Shown here: piece after piece, positions 26,044-34,320 of the stretch | How positions within the stretch are numbered: the first letter of the stretch is position 1 | Layout: the number at the start of each line of letters is the position of its first letter | Source: JAGHAJ01 sp964559865 [NCBI: uncultured Synergistota bacterium] | Lineage (GTDB): Bacteria > Synergistota > JAGHAJ01 | Assembly: GCA_964559865.1 (NCBI GenBank) | Contig: CAZLJD010000007.1 | Location: 1-64,000 of the forward strand | Reading direction: 5' to 3' | Length of the DNA stretch: 64,000 nt | Notes under the pieces: model-generated | Told to the model about the DNA's origin: nothing | Seen by the model: the letters and a program-made list of their open reading frames with translations, nothing else | Database searches by the model: none | Made by a program: the position numbers and the translations under genes

Positions 26044-26581
26044 AAAACAGCACATTGTAGGTAAAGTGCAGGAGTACGGCTGGTAATGTGCTTTTGAATC
26101 TCTCTCTGGCATAGCAGAAAACCATTGACGGAAAGAATGTAAGGAGTGAGAAGGTGTTTATCCCTCTCGTCAGATGTGCGCCTGTAAACATGAGAGACAC
26201 CACGGTGAACAGCAGTAGCTGATTTTTTATGTGCCTTTTGAGTTCTGTTTGTATCAGTGAACGAAAGAATAGCTCCTCTGGTATGGATACAGCGAGAATT
26301 TGTGCTGATATTAGGCTTGAAGATAGCTGGTAGTGTATATGAGGTGTGCTCTTAAAGAGATGAACTACTGGGAAAGCTACGAGCAATAACGCGCAGAATA
26401 GCAGTTGGTTTTTCTTTGACCACATACCGAACGATATTCCGTATTCCCCCATCTGCTCTTTTTTTATGGCCAAGATGGTGATGCCGTACATAAAGAGTAA
26501 AGAAAGCGTGCAGTTTACTGTGTTTAACACCAAAAGCGTAGCGTAGTACACGCATGTGCTACACAAACTCTTCGAATACAT
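26033..26581 (-). CDS. CPBP-family intramembrane metalloprotease
   Basis: A 182-residue integral membrane protein of the CAAX protease/bacteriocin-processing (Abi) family. All three motifs are present: PEELFFR (EExxxR), MFTGAHL (FxxxH) and LLHFTYNV (HxxxN), with five to six helices around them. Target unknown. ATG 26581 lies inside the last codons of hemW, so the two genes overlap by 23 bases; a start at the GTG near 26546 cannot be excluded. Confidence 0.85.
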   Translation of the reverse strand: MYSKSLCSTCVYYATLLVLNTVNCTLSLLFMYGITILAIKKEQMGEYGISFGMWSKKNQLLFCALLLVAFPVVHLFKSTPHIHYQLSSSLISAQILAVSIPEELFFRSLIQTELKRHIKNQLLLFTVVSLMFTGAHLTRGINTFSLLTFFPSMVFCYARERFKSTLPAVLLHFTYNVLFFTL

Positions 26582-27653
26582 GATTACCAAGCATGATACC
26601 CCTTTCTGTGAGTCTTATGTGGCTGCCGTTGTCCTCCAGCAACCCAGCTTCTATAAGCCTTTCTATCTGTTTTCCAAATACTGTGTATATGTCCTCTTTA
26701 AACCTCTTTTGGAATCTCTTTTTCTTTACACCTTCTATGAGGCGTAACCCCATTATCATCGTCTCTTTTTCCTGTTCTTTCTTACTTAGCTTTATGCGTT
26801 CACTAAAGCCCGTGTACTTTCGTATGCTGGTACTTCTCGTAAATCGCCACCCTCGGAAGAATGAAGAGGCAGAATTCCCAATTCCAAGGTAGTAAGTGTT
26901 TTTCCAGTATGATAGGTTGTGGATGCACCTGTGCATTGGCTTTGCGAAGTTTGATATCTCGTAGTGCTCGTAGCCGATAGACTTCAAGTAATCTATAGCC
27001 CATTGGTACATCTCAAATCCTTCGTCCTCCACGGGTTTCAGCTTTCCGCTTAGTATTGTCCTGTGTAAAGGTGTGCCTTCTTCTATAATGAGGCTGTAAA
27101 GTGATAGATGCGGTGGGTCGAAGTTGGTGATTCTCTTCAGCGTTTCTTTCCATTCTTTTATGGTCTGCGTGGGTATGGCGTACATTAGGTCTACATTCCA
27201 GCTTTTGAAACCTGTGTCCTTCACTGCCTTTATCGTTTCCGTTGCCGTGTTTGAATCGTGCAACCTTCCGAGTATCTTAAGTAGTCTGTCTGATAGGGAC
27301 TGAATTCCAACGCTTATCCTTGTTATGCCGCTTTTCTTGAGTGCGAGAAGCTTGCTCTTGCTCAAAGTAATAGGATTTGCCTCTATGCTTATCTCGGGGT
27401 TGCTGACGAGGTCGAAGGTTTTATGGCAGCTGTTTAGAATCATTTTTATCTCTGATGGTGTGTATATGGTTGGAGTTCCACCACCTATGTATATGCTCTT
27501 TACACGCACTCTCACGGCTTTGTATGTAGATATCTCTTTTATCAGTAGTTGAAGGTATCTGCTTTGGATACTTTTGTCTGCCACTATTGAGAAGAAATTA
27601 CAATAGTTGCACTTCTTCATGCAGAATGGTATGTGAATATAAACAGATAGCAG
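26559..27653 (-). CDS. hemW: HemW-like radical SAM protein, apparent CTG start
   Basis: A 364-residue radical SAM protein of the HemW (heme chaperone) / HemN-like group. The N-terminal VYIHIPFCMKKCNYCNF carries the CxxxCxxC cluster motif; YIGGGTPTIY, NPEISIEANP, RISVGIQSLSD and DLMYAIPTQT follow, and the C-terminal HemN_C region closes it. Starting at ATG 27620 would remove the first cluster Cys and the YIHIPF strand, so translation must begin upstream. The only candidate after the strong GGAGGTGA is CTG 27653, 7 bases away; no ATG, GTG or TTG is in frame there. It lacks the CNRC heme motif check by eye, so a HemN-like role remains possible. Confidence 0.85.
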   Translation of the reverse strand: MLSVYIHIPFCMKKCNYCNFFSIVADKSIQSRYLQLLIKEISTYKAVRVRVKSIYIGGGTPTIYTPSEIKMILNSCHKTFDLVSNPEISIEANPITLSKSKLLALKKSGITRISVGIQSLSDRLLKILGRLHDSNTATETIKAVKDTGFKSWNVDLMYAIPTQTIKEWKETLKRITNFDPPHLSLYSLIIEEGTPLHRTILSGKLKPVEDEGFEMYQWAIDYLKSIGYEHYEISNFAKPMHRCIHNLSYWKNTYYLGIGNSASSFFRGWRFTRSTSIRKYTGFSERIKLSKKEQEKETMIMGLRLIEGVKKKRFQKRFKEDIYTVFGKQIERLIEAGLLEDNGSHIRLTERGIMLGNHVFEEFV

Positions 27654-27693
27654 CTCTTTCTCACCTCCATAAAATATCTGTCTTAAATAAGTA

Positions 27694-27714
27694 GGGTAGG
27701 GAACAACCCTACCC
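27694..27714 (-). terminator. Hairpin terminator after the decayed Rpn gene
   Basis: A perfect 8-base stem GGGTAGGG/CCCTACCC around AACAA lies between the Rpn remnant and hemW. On the minus strand it is followed by TACTTATTTAAG, a modest T-rich tail. Confidence 0.5.
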
Positions 27715-27757
27715 GAGTTGAACCTACATGAATTCTCCTGTTGCAGGCGAATGTTTG

Positions 27758-28399
27758 TTAGTTCCGAAGTATCTCTTTTACTTCTTCTAAGGATCTTATG
27801 TCAAATGTGGCATTTGCGACTTTTTCTGCCTTCCGATTCGAGGCTTTGTTTAAAAGTCTTTCTGTCTCTTTGTCTATGTTGCCGAACTTTTGCTTGAGCA
27901 GTAATTTTAACAGTTCAACCTTGCCTTTTTCCATGCCAATCCTTTCTGCAGTTGTTATGTAGGGCATGTTTCTCACCTCTTAATACTCTATGATCTCTTC
28001 GTGAAACTTTTTGTCATACTCCTTAGCCACTCTACGAATGTGTATAACGATAGTATATCTTCTTTTGTGTATCCCTTTTCGTATAGCGTTTTAACGAGTG
28101 TTGTCTTCCGGAAAAGCCTTTCATCAGTGTCTTTTTGTTTCTATTTCCTTTTGTAAGAATATACATTTTCTCTGAAATCTGGGTTCTCGTCTGCCAATAT
28201 TGCGAAGCTTACGACATTTGCACCATATTTGTCAAATATCTTGTAGCTCTCTCCCTTTGTAACCTTTTGCAGCTCTTTATCCAAGAACTCGTATCCTTTG
28301 CTGAAATCTATATCTTGCTCTACTTCAGGAAAAAAGAAGTTTAGGAATTCTTTGAGGTATCTTCTAACGGCGTCTTTCCATACAGGGTCGCTCTCTATG
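27758..28399 (-). pseudogene. Decayed Rpn-family (PD-(D/E)XK nuclease/transposase) gene
   Basis: Minus-strand fragments match the Rpn recombination-promoting nuclease/Transposase_31 layout but are broken. From 28399 the frame reads ESDPVWKDAVRRYLKEFLNFFFPE...DIDFSKGYEFLDKELQK, then jumps to YKIFDKYGANVVSFAILADENPDF, so the central metal-binding part seems deleted, and it stops in KRK. Further fragments (GYTKEDILSLYTFVEWL, then in another frame KKFHEEIIEY-stop-EVRNMPYITTAERIG) lead into an intact 72-residue tail (27976-27758) with MEKGKVELLKLLLKQKFG...SLEEVKEIL. At least one deletion, one frameshift and two stops are visible. No convincing start is left. Confidence 0.8.
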
Positions 28400-28500
28400 A
28401 GTCCACACCTCCCCGATGTGTGTAGTGATATTATAACACATGCTGATTCTTTGCTAAATCATTTGGTTTTTGAGCCGAATATAATTTAGAAAAAAATATC

Positions 28501-28528
28501 TTGCTATGTGGTTGAAGGGTGGTATAAT
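28501..28528 (+). promoter_or_regulatory. Promoter of the short flagellin gene
   Basis: TTGCTA (28501-28506) and TATAAT (28523-28528) are 16 bases apart, about 50 bases before the flagellin start. It looks like a housekeeping promoter; no sigma-28 motif (TAAA...GCCGATAA) was seen. Confidence 0.5.
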
Positions 28529-28576
28529 TGTGTATGAGGAGGCATTTATCCTTTTTCCATGGAGGGGGTGAGTAGG

Positions 28577-29317
28577 ATGATAATGAAGGTAGGATGGGGG
28601 GGTGCCAAGGATAGGTACTCCAACAGGCTGGAAGACCTCCAACGGAAAATAAAGAAAAACCTCGAGAAGATTTCATCGGGTATGAAGATTAACTCGGCTG
28701 CTGATAACCCTGCAGGGCTTGCAATAAGCGAAAAGCTGCGTATGTTGATAAACCAGTACACACGGGAGGTTCAAAATTATCAGGACTATGTGTCCCGCAA
28801 TCAGACCGCTGATGCAGCACTTGGGGGGATACAGGACGCCTTGCAAAGGATGAGGGAGTTAAGCGTTCAGATGGCTAACGGCACCTTGGAAGACTCTGAT
28901 AGGGATGCAATAAAGGCTGAACTTTCACAGCTCGAACAGGAGATAAATAGGACTGCGGAAACCACTGAGTTTAATGGCCAGAAGATAATAAGGGACATGA
29001 ACTCATCTGCGTTAGGCGTTGAAGACATTGCAAATGCTACTCCCGAGGAGGCTATAAGGGTTGTAGGCAATGCTATAAACACTGTATCTTCTCGGAGGAA
29101 TGACATAGGAGCAGAGACGAATCGTTATATTAGCCACATAAATAATCTTAATACTGCTCTTGAAAACATTATGTCGGCAGAGAACACCATAAGAGGGACA
29201 GACATTGCAAAGGAGATTATGAAGCTTACAACCAACAAGATTCTGACACAGAGCACTTTGATGTCCATGTCTCATGCAAATCTGTCTGCAGAAAATGTTT
29301 TGAACCTATTTAAGTAG
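28577..29317 (+). CDS. Short flagellin-like protein
   Basis: A 246-residue flagellin with only the conserved ends. The N-terminal domain has NLEKISSGMKINSAADNPAGLAISEKLR and DALQRMRELSVQMANGT; the C-terminal domain has VSSRRNDIGAETNRYISHINNL, SAENTIRGTDIAKEIMKLTTNKILTQ and a final AENVLNLFK. The variable D2/D3 domains are absent. The N-terminus is odd: MIMKVGWGGAKDRYSNRL replaces the usual INxNxxAL start of D0. ATG 28577 is chosen because GGAGGGGGTGAG precedes it. No other flagellar gene is nearby. It may be a minor flagellin or a hook-associated-like filament protein. Confidence 0.85.
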   Translation: MIMKVGWGGAKDRYSNRLEDLQRKIKKNLEKISSGMKINSAADNPAGLAISEKLRMLINQYTREVQNYQDYVSRNQTADAALGGIQDALQRMRELSVQMANGTLEDSDRDAIKAELSQLEQEINRTAETTEFNGQKIIRDMNSSALGVEDIANATPEEAIRVVGNAINTVSSRRNDIGAETNRYISHINNLNTALENIMSAENTIRGTDIAKEIMKLTTNKILTQSTLMSMSHANLSAENVLNLFK

Positions 29318-29327
29318 GGGTGATTGT

Positions 29328-29603
29328 GTGGGATTCCTTGATAAGGTCGTGAAGGTGGCTACAGAAGCAGGAGGAAAGGTTGCGGAAACCTCAAAGAGCG
29401 TGGCTAAGTCCACGCAGGTCAAAATTGCTATATCTAGTCTTAAGTCCAAGAGGGAAAAGGTCTTCAAGGAGATAGGTGAAAGGGCTTATATCCTTTCAAA
29501 AGATGGCAGGATAGAGGACGCTACTATTGATGCTTTGGTGCGTGAGATAGACGAGATAAACGCTGAAATAGAACAGAAGGAGCAAGAGCTCAAGGAAAGT
29601 TAA
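29328..29603 (+). CDS. Small helical hypothetical protein
   Basis: A 91-residue protein with no family that I recognise. Residues 1-25 are Gly/Ala/Lys-rich and amphipathic (LDKVVKVATEAGGKVAETSKSVAK), and residues 30-90 form a charged helical hairpin (LKSKREKVFKEIGERAY..., IDEINAEIEQKEQELKE). The pattern recalls the coiled-coil part that precedes a zinc ribbon in some small bacterial proteins, but no cysteines follow. GTG 29328 is preceded by GGGGTGAT. It lies 10 bases after the flagellin gene, so it may be a flagellin-linked accessory or chaperone, which is inference. Confidence 0.7.
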   Translation: MGFLDKVVKVATEAGGKVAETSKSVAKSTQVKIAISSLKSKREKVFKEIGERAYILSKDGRIEDATIDALVREIDEINAEIEQKEQELKES

Positions 29604-30357
29604 ATAGCTTTTGTGTGTTTTGGGTTGTTTGAAGGGCTACCTGAGAGAGGGGTAGCCCTTTTATTTTGGCAACGGCTTCTGCGATGTGTGGGAGGTAACC
29701 GGGCTCGTTCCTTTTCCCTCTGTGAGGGTGCGGTGTGAGGTAGGGAGCATCTGTCTCTATGAGTATGTCTTTTATGTCTATCACTTTTGCAACCTCTTTC
29801 AGTGTTTCTGCTTTCTTGAATGTTATGACTCCCGAAATGGATATGTAGAAGCCGAGCTTTGTGTATTCTTGTGCCATCTGGAGGTTACCAGAAAAGCAGT
29901 GCATAACGCCAGTCGTGGTGCCTGCATACTTTCTGATGATTTCAAATGTATCTGGTTCCGCTTCTCTGCTGTGAACGACAACTGGTAGTTTTACCTTTTT
30001 GGCAAGCTCTAACTGTTTGATGAACATCTCTTTTTGCTTCTCCTTGGGGGAGAATATGTGGTAGTAGTCGAGACCAATTTCACCTATTCCTACCACTTTT
30101 GGATGAAGGGTAAGCCTTTCTATCTCGGCGAGCTCAACCTCTCCGGTATCTTTTGACTCCTCTGGGTGTATGCCCACGGTGGCATATATACAACTGTGTC
30201 TTTCTGCCATTTCTATTGCTTTTTTGCTGGATGCTACATCGTATCCTATAACTATGCAGTACTCAACCCCATTAGCTTTTGCCCTGTTTATGACTTCTTC
30301 TATGTCTCCGTCAAAGGTTGGGTCATTCAGATGACAGTGACTATCTATAAGCCTCAT
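29590..30357 (-). CDS. tatD: TatD-family metal-dependent DNase
   Basis: A 255-residue TIM-barrel hydrolase. Metal-site motifs are all seen: LIDSHCHL (His7, His9), GIGEIGLDYYH (Glu), LPVVVHSREAE (His), GVMHCFSGN (His) and LIETDAPYLTPHPHRGKRNEP (Asp). TatD proteins act as 3'-5' exonucleases and in D-aminoacyl-tRNA quality control in some lineages. It overlaps metG by 4 bases and is the last gene of the pgsA-rsmI-metG-tatD operon; metG-tatD pairing is common in bacteria. Its 3' end overlaps the small helical gene by 14 bases. Confidence 0.95.
   Translation of the reverse strand: MRLIDSHCHLNDPTFDGDIEEVINRAKANGVEYCIVIGYDVASSKKAIEMAERHSCIYATVGIHPEESKDTGEVELAEIERLTLHPKVVGIGEIGLDYYHIFSPKEKQKEMFIKQLELAKKVKLPVVVHSREAEPDTFEIIRKYAGTTTGVMHCFSGNLQMAQEYTKLGFYISISGVITFKKAETLKEVAKVIDIKDILIETDAPYLTPHPHRGKRNEPGYLPHIAEAVAKIKGLPLSQVALQTTQNTQKLFNFP
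29632..29667 (+). terminator. Terminator of the flagellin operon, inside tatD
   Basis: A perfect 10-base stem AAGGGCTACC (29632-29641) / GGTAGCCCTT (29651-29660) followed by TTATTTT. It lies within the 3' coding end of the converging tatD gene. Confidence 0.75.
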
Positions 30358-32243
30358 CTTATGCCTGTTCCTGATGCTATGTCTTTATCAGTCGTGAGCA
30401 GAGCAAGTTCTTCTCCTCTTTCTGCTGCTAACAGCATTCCTTGAGATTCTACCCCCCTTATCCTTGCAGGCTGAAGGTTCGCAACTATTATTATGTTTCT
30501 ACCAACGAGTTCTTCTGGTTTGTAGTATTCTGCAATGCCTGCTACGAGTGTCCTCGTTTCTTCTCCCACTTCTATTTTTAGTTTGAGTAGCTTGTCGGTC
30601 TTTGGTATCCTTTCAGCTTCTAACACTTTTGCAACCTTTAACTTTATTCGCCTGAACTCCTCTATGGATATGTACTCCTTTTCTTCCACTTCTTTTTCCT
30701 CCTTTACTTTGATAGGCTCTTTCTTTTCTATGCGTGGGAATAGGAGTCTTCCGCGTTTTACTGACGACGGCTTGTAATTTCCCCAAGTAAATAGCTCGTT
30801 GAATGTGGCTTCTTTTACCTCTTTGTCAATCCCTATTTGATTCCATATCTCCTGTGCAGCCGAGGGTATAAACGGATAAACCAGAATTGCAATGCTTCTC
30901 AAAGACTCCAATAGGTTGTAAAGTACGATGGACAGTTCATTGTACTTCTTTTCTCTGCCGAGAATCCATGGCATAGTTTCGTCTATGTACTTGTTACATC
31001 TCCTTATGAATGTCCATATCTCCTCGAGTGCCTTGTAGAAGTCAAATTCGTTCAGGTAGTCTTTCACCTTTGGTGCAGTTTCTTTTAACATATTGTGCAG
31101 TTTAGGGTCAGATGTAACCGGAGTGCTGGAGGGAATTTGACCGTTGAAGTACTTTTCTACCATTGTAACGGTTCTACTCAAAAGGTTTCCAAGGTCGTTT
31201 GCGAGGTCTGAGTTTATCCTATTTTCTATTGCTTTTATTGAGAAGTCTCCGTCCAATCCAAATGGGACTTCCCGCAGCAGGAAGAATCTAAATTGATCCA
31301 CGCCGTACTTTTCTATCATAGCAAATGGGTCTATGACATTTCCTTTCGATTTGGACATCTTTTCGCCCTCAGATGTCCACCAGCCGTGTGCGAATACCAT
31401 CTTAGGAGGTTTTAGTCCTGCTGCTATTAACATCGTAGGCCATATTACTGCGTGAAATCTCAATATGTCCTTTCCAACAAGGTGGTGTGCGTTCTCCCAA
31501 TAGTGTTTAAACCTTTCTTCGTTAGTTCCCCAACCTGCTACGGTTATGTAGTTTATGAGTGCATCAAACCAGACATAAATTACATGCTTTGGGTCCCCCG
31601 GTAGCGGTATCCCCCAGTCGAATGTTGTCCTCGATATGCTCTGATCTTTTAACCCCTGTTTTATGAAGCTCACTATCTCGTTGTGCCTTGACTGAGGAAG
31701 TATGCGCATCTCTTCATCTTCTATTAGTTTCAAGAGCTTGTCCTGATATCTGGACATTCTGAAAAAGTAGCTTTCCTCTTTGAGCTTTTCCGTTGGCCTA
31801 CCACATTGAGGGCACCTGTGTCCCTCAAGTAACTGACTTTCTGGCCAGAATGTTTCACATGGCGTGCAGTACCAACCCTCATACATACCTTTATATATGT
31901 CCCCGTTTTCTTGTAGTTTCTTGAAAAATGCTTGGACTACCTTTGTGTGTCTCTCTTCGGTTGTTCTTATGAAGTCGTCGTATTCTATGTTTAGTTTTTC
32001 CCACAGCTTTATAAAGTTGCTGACCACTTTGTTAGCGAGCTCCAAGGGAGTTAAACCTTTTTCTTGTGCACTTCTTTGTATCTTCTGGCCATGTTCGTCT
32101 GTTCCTGTGGAAAATAGGACATCAAAACCAGATATCTTTTTGTACCTCGCCATCACATCGGCTGCGACCGTGGTGTATGCATGTCCTATGTGTGGCGTGT
32201 CGTTAACATAGTATATCGGAGTGGTTATAAAAAATGACTTCAT
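30354..32243 (-). CDS. metG: Methionyl-tRNA synthetase
   Basis: A 629-residue class I aminoacyl-tRNA synthetase. The Rossmann core has DTPHIGHAYT (HIGH), a CTPC...CPQC zinc knuckle, WFDALINYIT, and the KMSKSKGN loop near 300. The anticodon-binding helical domain follows (about 390-510). A C-terminal EMAP/Trbp111-type tRNA-binding domain (about 530-629; IEEFRRIKLKVAKVLEAERI...NLQPARIRGVESQGMLLAA) is fused, as in dimeric MetRS. It begins 2 bases after rsmI. Confidence 0.98.
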   Translation of the reverse strand: MKSFFITTPIYYVNDTPHIGHAYTTVAADVMARYKKISGFDVLFSTGTDEHGQKIQRSAQEKGLTPLELANKVVSNFIKLWEKLNIEYDDFIRTTEERHTKVVQAFFKKLQENGDIYKGMYEGWYCTPCETFWPESQLLEGHRCPQCGRPTEKLKEESYFFRMSRYQDKLLKLIEDEEMRILPQSRHNEIVSFIKQGLKDQSISRTTFDWGIPLPGDPKHVIYVWFDALINYITVAGWGTNEERFKHYWENAHHLVGKDILRFHAVIWPTMLIAAGLKPPKMVFAHGWWTSEGEKMSKSKGNVIDPFAMIEKYGVDQFRFFLLREVPFGLDGDFSIKAIENRINSDLANDLGNLLSRTVTMVEKYFNGQIPSSTPVTSDPKLHNMLKETAPKVKDYLNEFDFYKALEEIWTFIRRCNKYIDETMPWILGREKKYNELSIVLYNLLESLRSIAILVYPFIPSAAQEIWNQIGIDKEVKEATFNELFTWGNYKPSSVKRGRLLFPRIEKKEPIKVKEEKEVEEKEYISIEEFRRIKLKVAKVLEAERIPKTDKLLKLKIEVGEETRTLVAGIAEYYKPEELVGRNIIIVANLQPARIRGVESQGMLLAAERGEELALLTTDKDIASGTGIR

Positions 32244-32245
32244 CG

Positions 32246-33058
32246 TTATTCCCCCTTCAGGATTTTGTATACCTCATTTGGTTTTTTACCATATATCAAT
32301 GCCAGCTGTCTCGCAATGTCTTTTTCTCTCAGTCTGTTTTCTTTTGCTTCTCTTATGAGTGCAATTATCCTTTTAAACTCTTCTTTCTCTTTTTTCTGGT
32401 TTAGGATAGTTAGTGTGAACTCTCCCTTTATCTCCGTGTTGCTCATTTGTAGTATTATATCACTTAGTTTGCCCCTTATTGTATACTCAAATTGTTTTGT
32501 TAACTCTTTCGACAAAGATGCCTCTATGTTTCCGAGAGTATCTCTAATTATTGAAAGCTCTTCTATGAGGTTATGTGGAGAGATGTATATGACTACAGGA
32601 TGGTGTATGTTTGATATTGACTGTAAAGTCTTTACCTTTTCACCTTTCTTTTTTGGGAGGAAACCCCAGAATGTAAACGGATGGGGTGGAAACCCAGAGA
32701 GCAGAAGTGCTGGTATTATTGCTGTAGCCCCGGGCAAAACCGTAAAGCTCAGGCCCTTGTTTATGCAGGCTTTTAGCAAGGTATATCCTGGGTCTGAAAT
32801 CCCCGGGGTTCCGGCTTCACTGAGGAGGGCTATATCCTTCCCTGCATTTAGCATCTGTACGATTCTCTCAAGGTGTTTTTTTTCGCTGAACTTGTGGTAG
32901 CCTATTAGTGTCTTTCCGTGTATGTTGTAATGGGTAAGGAGTTTTCTTGTAGTCCTCGTGTCTTCTGAAAGGATAGTTTCCACCATCTTTAAGGTGTTTA
33001 ACACCCTGATAGTTATGTCTTCGAGGTTTCCTATAGGAGTTGGACACACATACAGCAT
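32246..33058 (-). CDS. rsmI: 16S rRNA C1402 2'-O-ribose methyltransferase
   Basis: A 270-residue tetrapyrrole-methylase fold enzyme methylating the 2'-OH of C1402 in 16S rRNA. Family motifs: LYVCPTPIGNLEDITIRVL, ILSEDTRTTRKLLTHY, ALLSEAGTPGISDPGY, LPGATAIIPALLLSGFP and WGFLPKKKGEK. The C-terminal helical part closes with an HTH-like segment. Length is normal. It lies 3 bases after the DJ-1-like gene. Confidence 0.96.
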   Translation of the reverse strand: MLYVCPTPIGNLEDITIRVLNTLKMVETILSEDTRTTRKLLTHYNIHGKTLIGYHKFSEKKHLERIVQMLNAGKDIALLSEAGTPGISDPGYTLLKACINKGLSFTVLPGATAIIPALLLSGFPPHPFTFWGFLPKKKGEKVKTLQSISNIHHPVVIYISPHNLIEELSIIRDTLGNIEASLSKELTKQFEYTIRGKLSDIILQMSNTEIKGEFTLTILNQKKEKEEFKRIIALIREAKENRLREKDIARQLALIYGKKPNEVYKILKGE

Positions 33059-33061
33059 AGC

Positions 33062-33649
33062 CTACTTCTTTTCTTCTTCCCTTGTTAACATGTCCATGAG
33101 CTTCGTTAGAAATGCAGGCAGTGCCTGGTAGCTACCTGCAGTTATTATGTTTCCATCTACTACTACAGGTGTCCCCTTATACATTGCACCGGCTTCTATT
33201 AGTTTTTTGTATTCGGTTGCCCATACCGTTGCCCTTTTGCCTGATAGTATCCCTGCTTCTGCGAGTACCAGCGGGGCATCGTATATTGCGGCTATTATTT
33301 TGCTGGCAGCGTTCATGTGTGCTGCGAGTCTCACTATGTCGCTTGTATCTGAAAGCTCTTGTGGTGCGTTGAGTATTATTAATGCCTTGTAGTCTTCGCC
33401 TTTTACATCTTTTAGAAGTTTGTTTGCGAATATAGTATCTGCGGTGTCCGTTTCTACTTCTGCAGTTGTAGATGTAACTACTACCTTGAATAGCTTTCTT
33501 TTGAGATAATCGGAGGTTATATTGTACACATTGTTTTTGATCCCATTGAACACAGCAAGAAGCACCTTTTGTCTACTGTATGCGGGCGTTGAGAGTAATG
33601 CAACCGTGATGACGATTACCAGTAGGGATACTATCCCTCTTTTGAGCAT
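33062..33649 (-). CDS. Exported DJ-1/PfpI-like protein without the catalytic Cys
   Basis: A 195-residue protein. A clear signal peptide (LVIVITVALLSTPAYS) is followed by the DJ-1/PfpI fold: KVLLAVFNGI, KVVVTSTTAEV, YKALIILNAPQ and IIAAIYDAPLVLAEAGILSG. In this family the nucleophile elbow normally reads AAICHGP; here it is AIYDAP, so Tyr123 replaces the cysteine and Asp the histidine. A cysteine-dependent protease or deglycase activity is therefore unlikely. A binding or structural role outside the cytoplasm is an inference. It sits between pgsA and rsmI in one operon, 0-3 bases from each. Confidence 0.82.
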   Translation of the reverse strand: MLKRGIVSLLVIVITVALLSTPAYSRQKVLLAVFNGIKNNVYNITSDYLKRKLFKVVVTSTTAEVETDTADTIFANKLLKDVKGEDYKALIILNAPQELSDTSDIVRLAAHMNAASKIIAAIYDAPLVLAEAGILSGKRATVWATEYKKLIEAGAMYKGTPVVVDGNIITAGSYQALPAFLTKLMDMLTREEEKK

Positions 33650-34168
33650 TTAACTCCCCTCTTTCAATATATTCATGTTCTTCATGAGGTAGTCTATGCC
33701 TGATATCATCGTGAAAGCCAGAGCCAGCCACATGAGAACGATGCCGTATGGTATTTTTATTATTACTGCAGAGATGGCTACTATTTGCGAGACGGTCTTC
33801 AGTTTCCCCCACTTGCTCGCAGATATGACCTTTCCGCTTGACATTGCAATTGTTCTCAACCCGGTTATTGAGAATTCTCTTGCTATTATTATTACTGCCA
33901 TCCACGATGGGATGCTATGTAAGTCTACGAGCACAATCAGTCCGGAAGATATGAGTATCTTGTCCGCTAAAGGATCAATGAATATGCCAAATTTCGTTAT
34001 CTCGTTGTACTTTCTTGCAATGTACCCGTCCAGAGAGTCTGTCACTGATGCAACTATAAATATCCAGAATGCAACCCACTTGTACTCTGGATATCTGTAA
34101 AGTGCAAACACTATAAATGGCGGAACGAGTAGTATCCTGAATATGGTTATCTTGTTAGATACCTTCAT
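33650..34168 (-). CDS. pgsA: CDP-diacylglycerol-glycerol-3-phosphate phosphatidyltransferase
   Basis: A 172-residue membrane enzyme of phospholipid synthesis making phosphatidylglycerol phosphate. The full CDP-alcohol phosphatidyltransferase signature is visible (DSLDGYIAR...G..IDPLADK). The N-terminus NKITIFRILLVPPFI is typical of PgsA and there are about four further helices. It is the first gene of the operon pgsA-(DJ-1-like)-rsmI-metG-tatD and has a TTGACA/TATCAT promoter right upstream, so translation starts a few bases from the transcript end. Confidence 0.93.
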   Translation of the reverse strand: MKVSNKITIFRILLVPPFIVFALYRYPEYKWVAFWIFIVASVTDSLDGYIARKYNEITKFGIFIDPLADKILISSGLIVLVDLHSIPSWMAVIIIAREFSITGLRTIAMSSGKVISASKWGKLKTVSQIVAISAVIIKIPYGIVLMWLALAFTMISGIDYLMKNMNILKEGS

Positions 34169-34174
34169 GTATTA

Positions 34175-34203
34175 ATGATATAACCATTATGTTTGTGTGT
34201 CAA
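34175..34203 (-). promoter_or_regulatory. Promoter of the pgsA-metG-tatD operon
   Basis: On the minus strand, TTGACA (34203-34198) and TATCAT (34180-34175) are 17 bases apart. The start codon follows closely at 34168, so the mRNA would be leaderless or nearly so; a further upstream promoter is possible. Confidence 0.6.
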
Positions 34204-34222
34204 GCTATGCTGTGTGCAAAGT

Positions 34223-34252
34223 TTGAGTGTGTGTTAGGTCTTGTTGTATAAT
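34223..34252 (+). promoter_or_regulatory. Promoter of the DUF218 gene
   Basis: TTGAGT (34223-34228) and TATAAT (34247-34252) are 18 bases apart. It diverges from the pgsA promoter, the two -35 boxes being about 20 bases apart. Confidence 0.6.
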
Positions 34253-34320
34253 TGTTGAAGGTATTTGGCTTGTGTTGTAAAGGGTGAGCTTCTTATGTTT
34301 TGTGAAGGGGTGATGTATCT

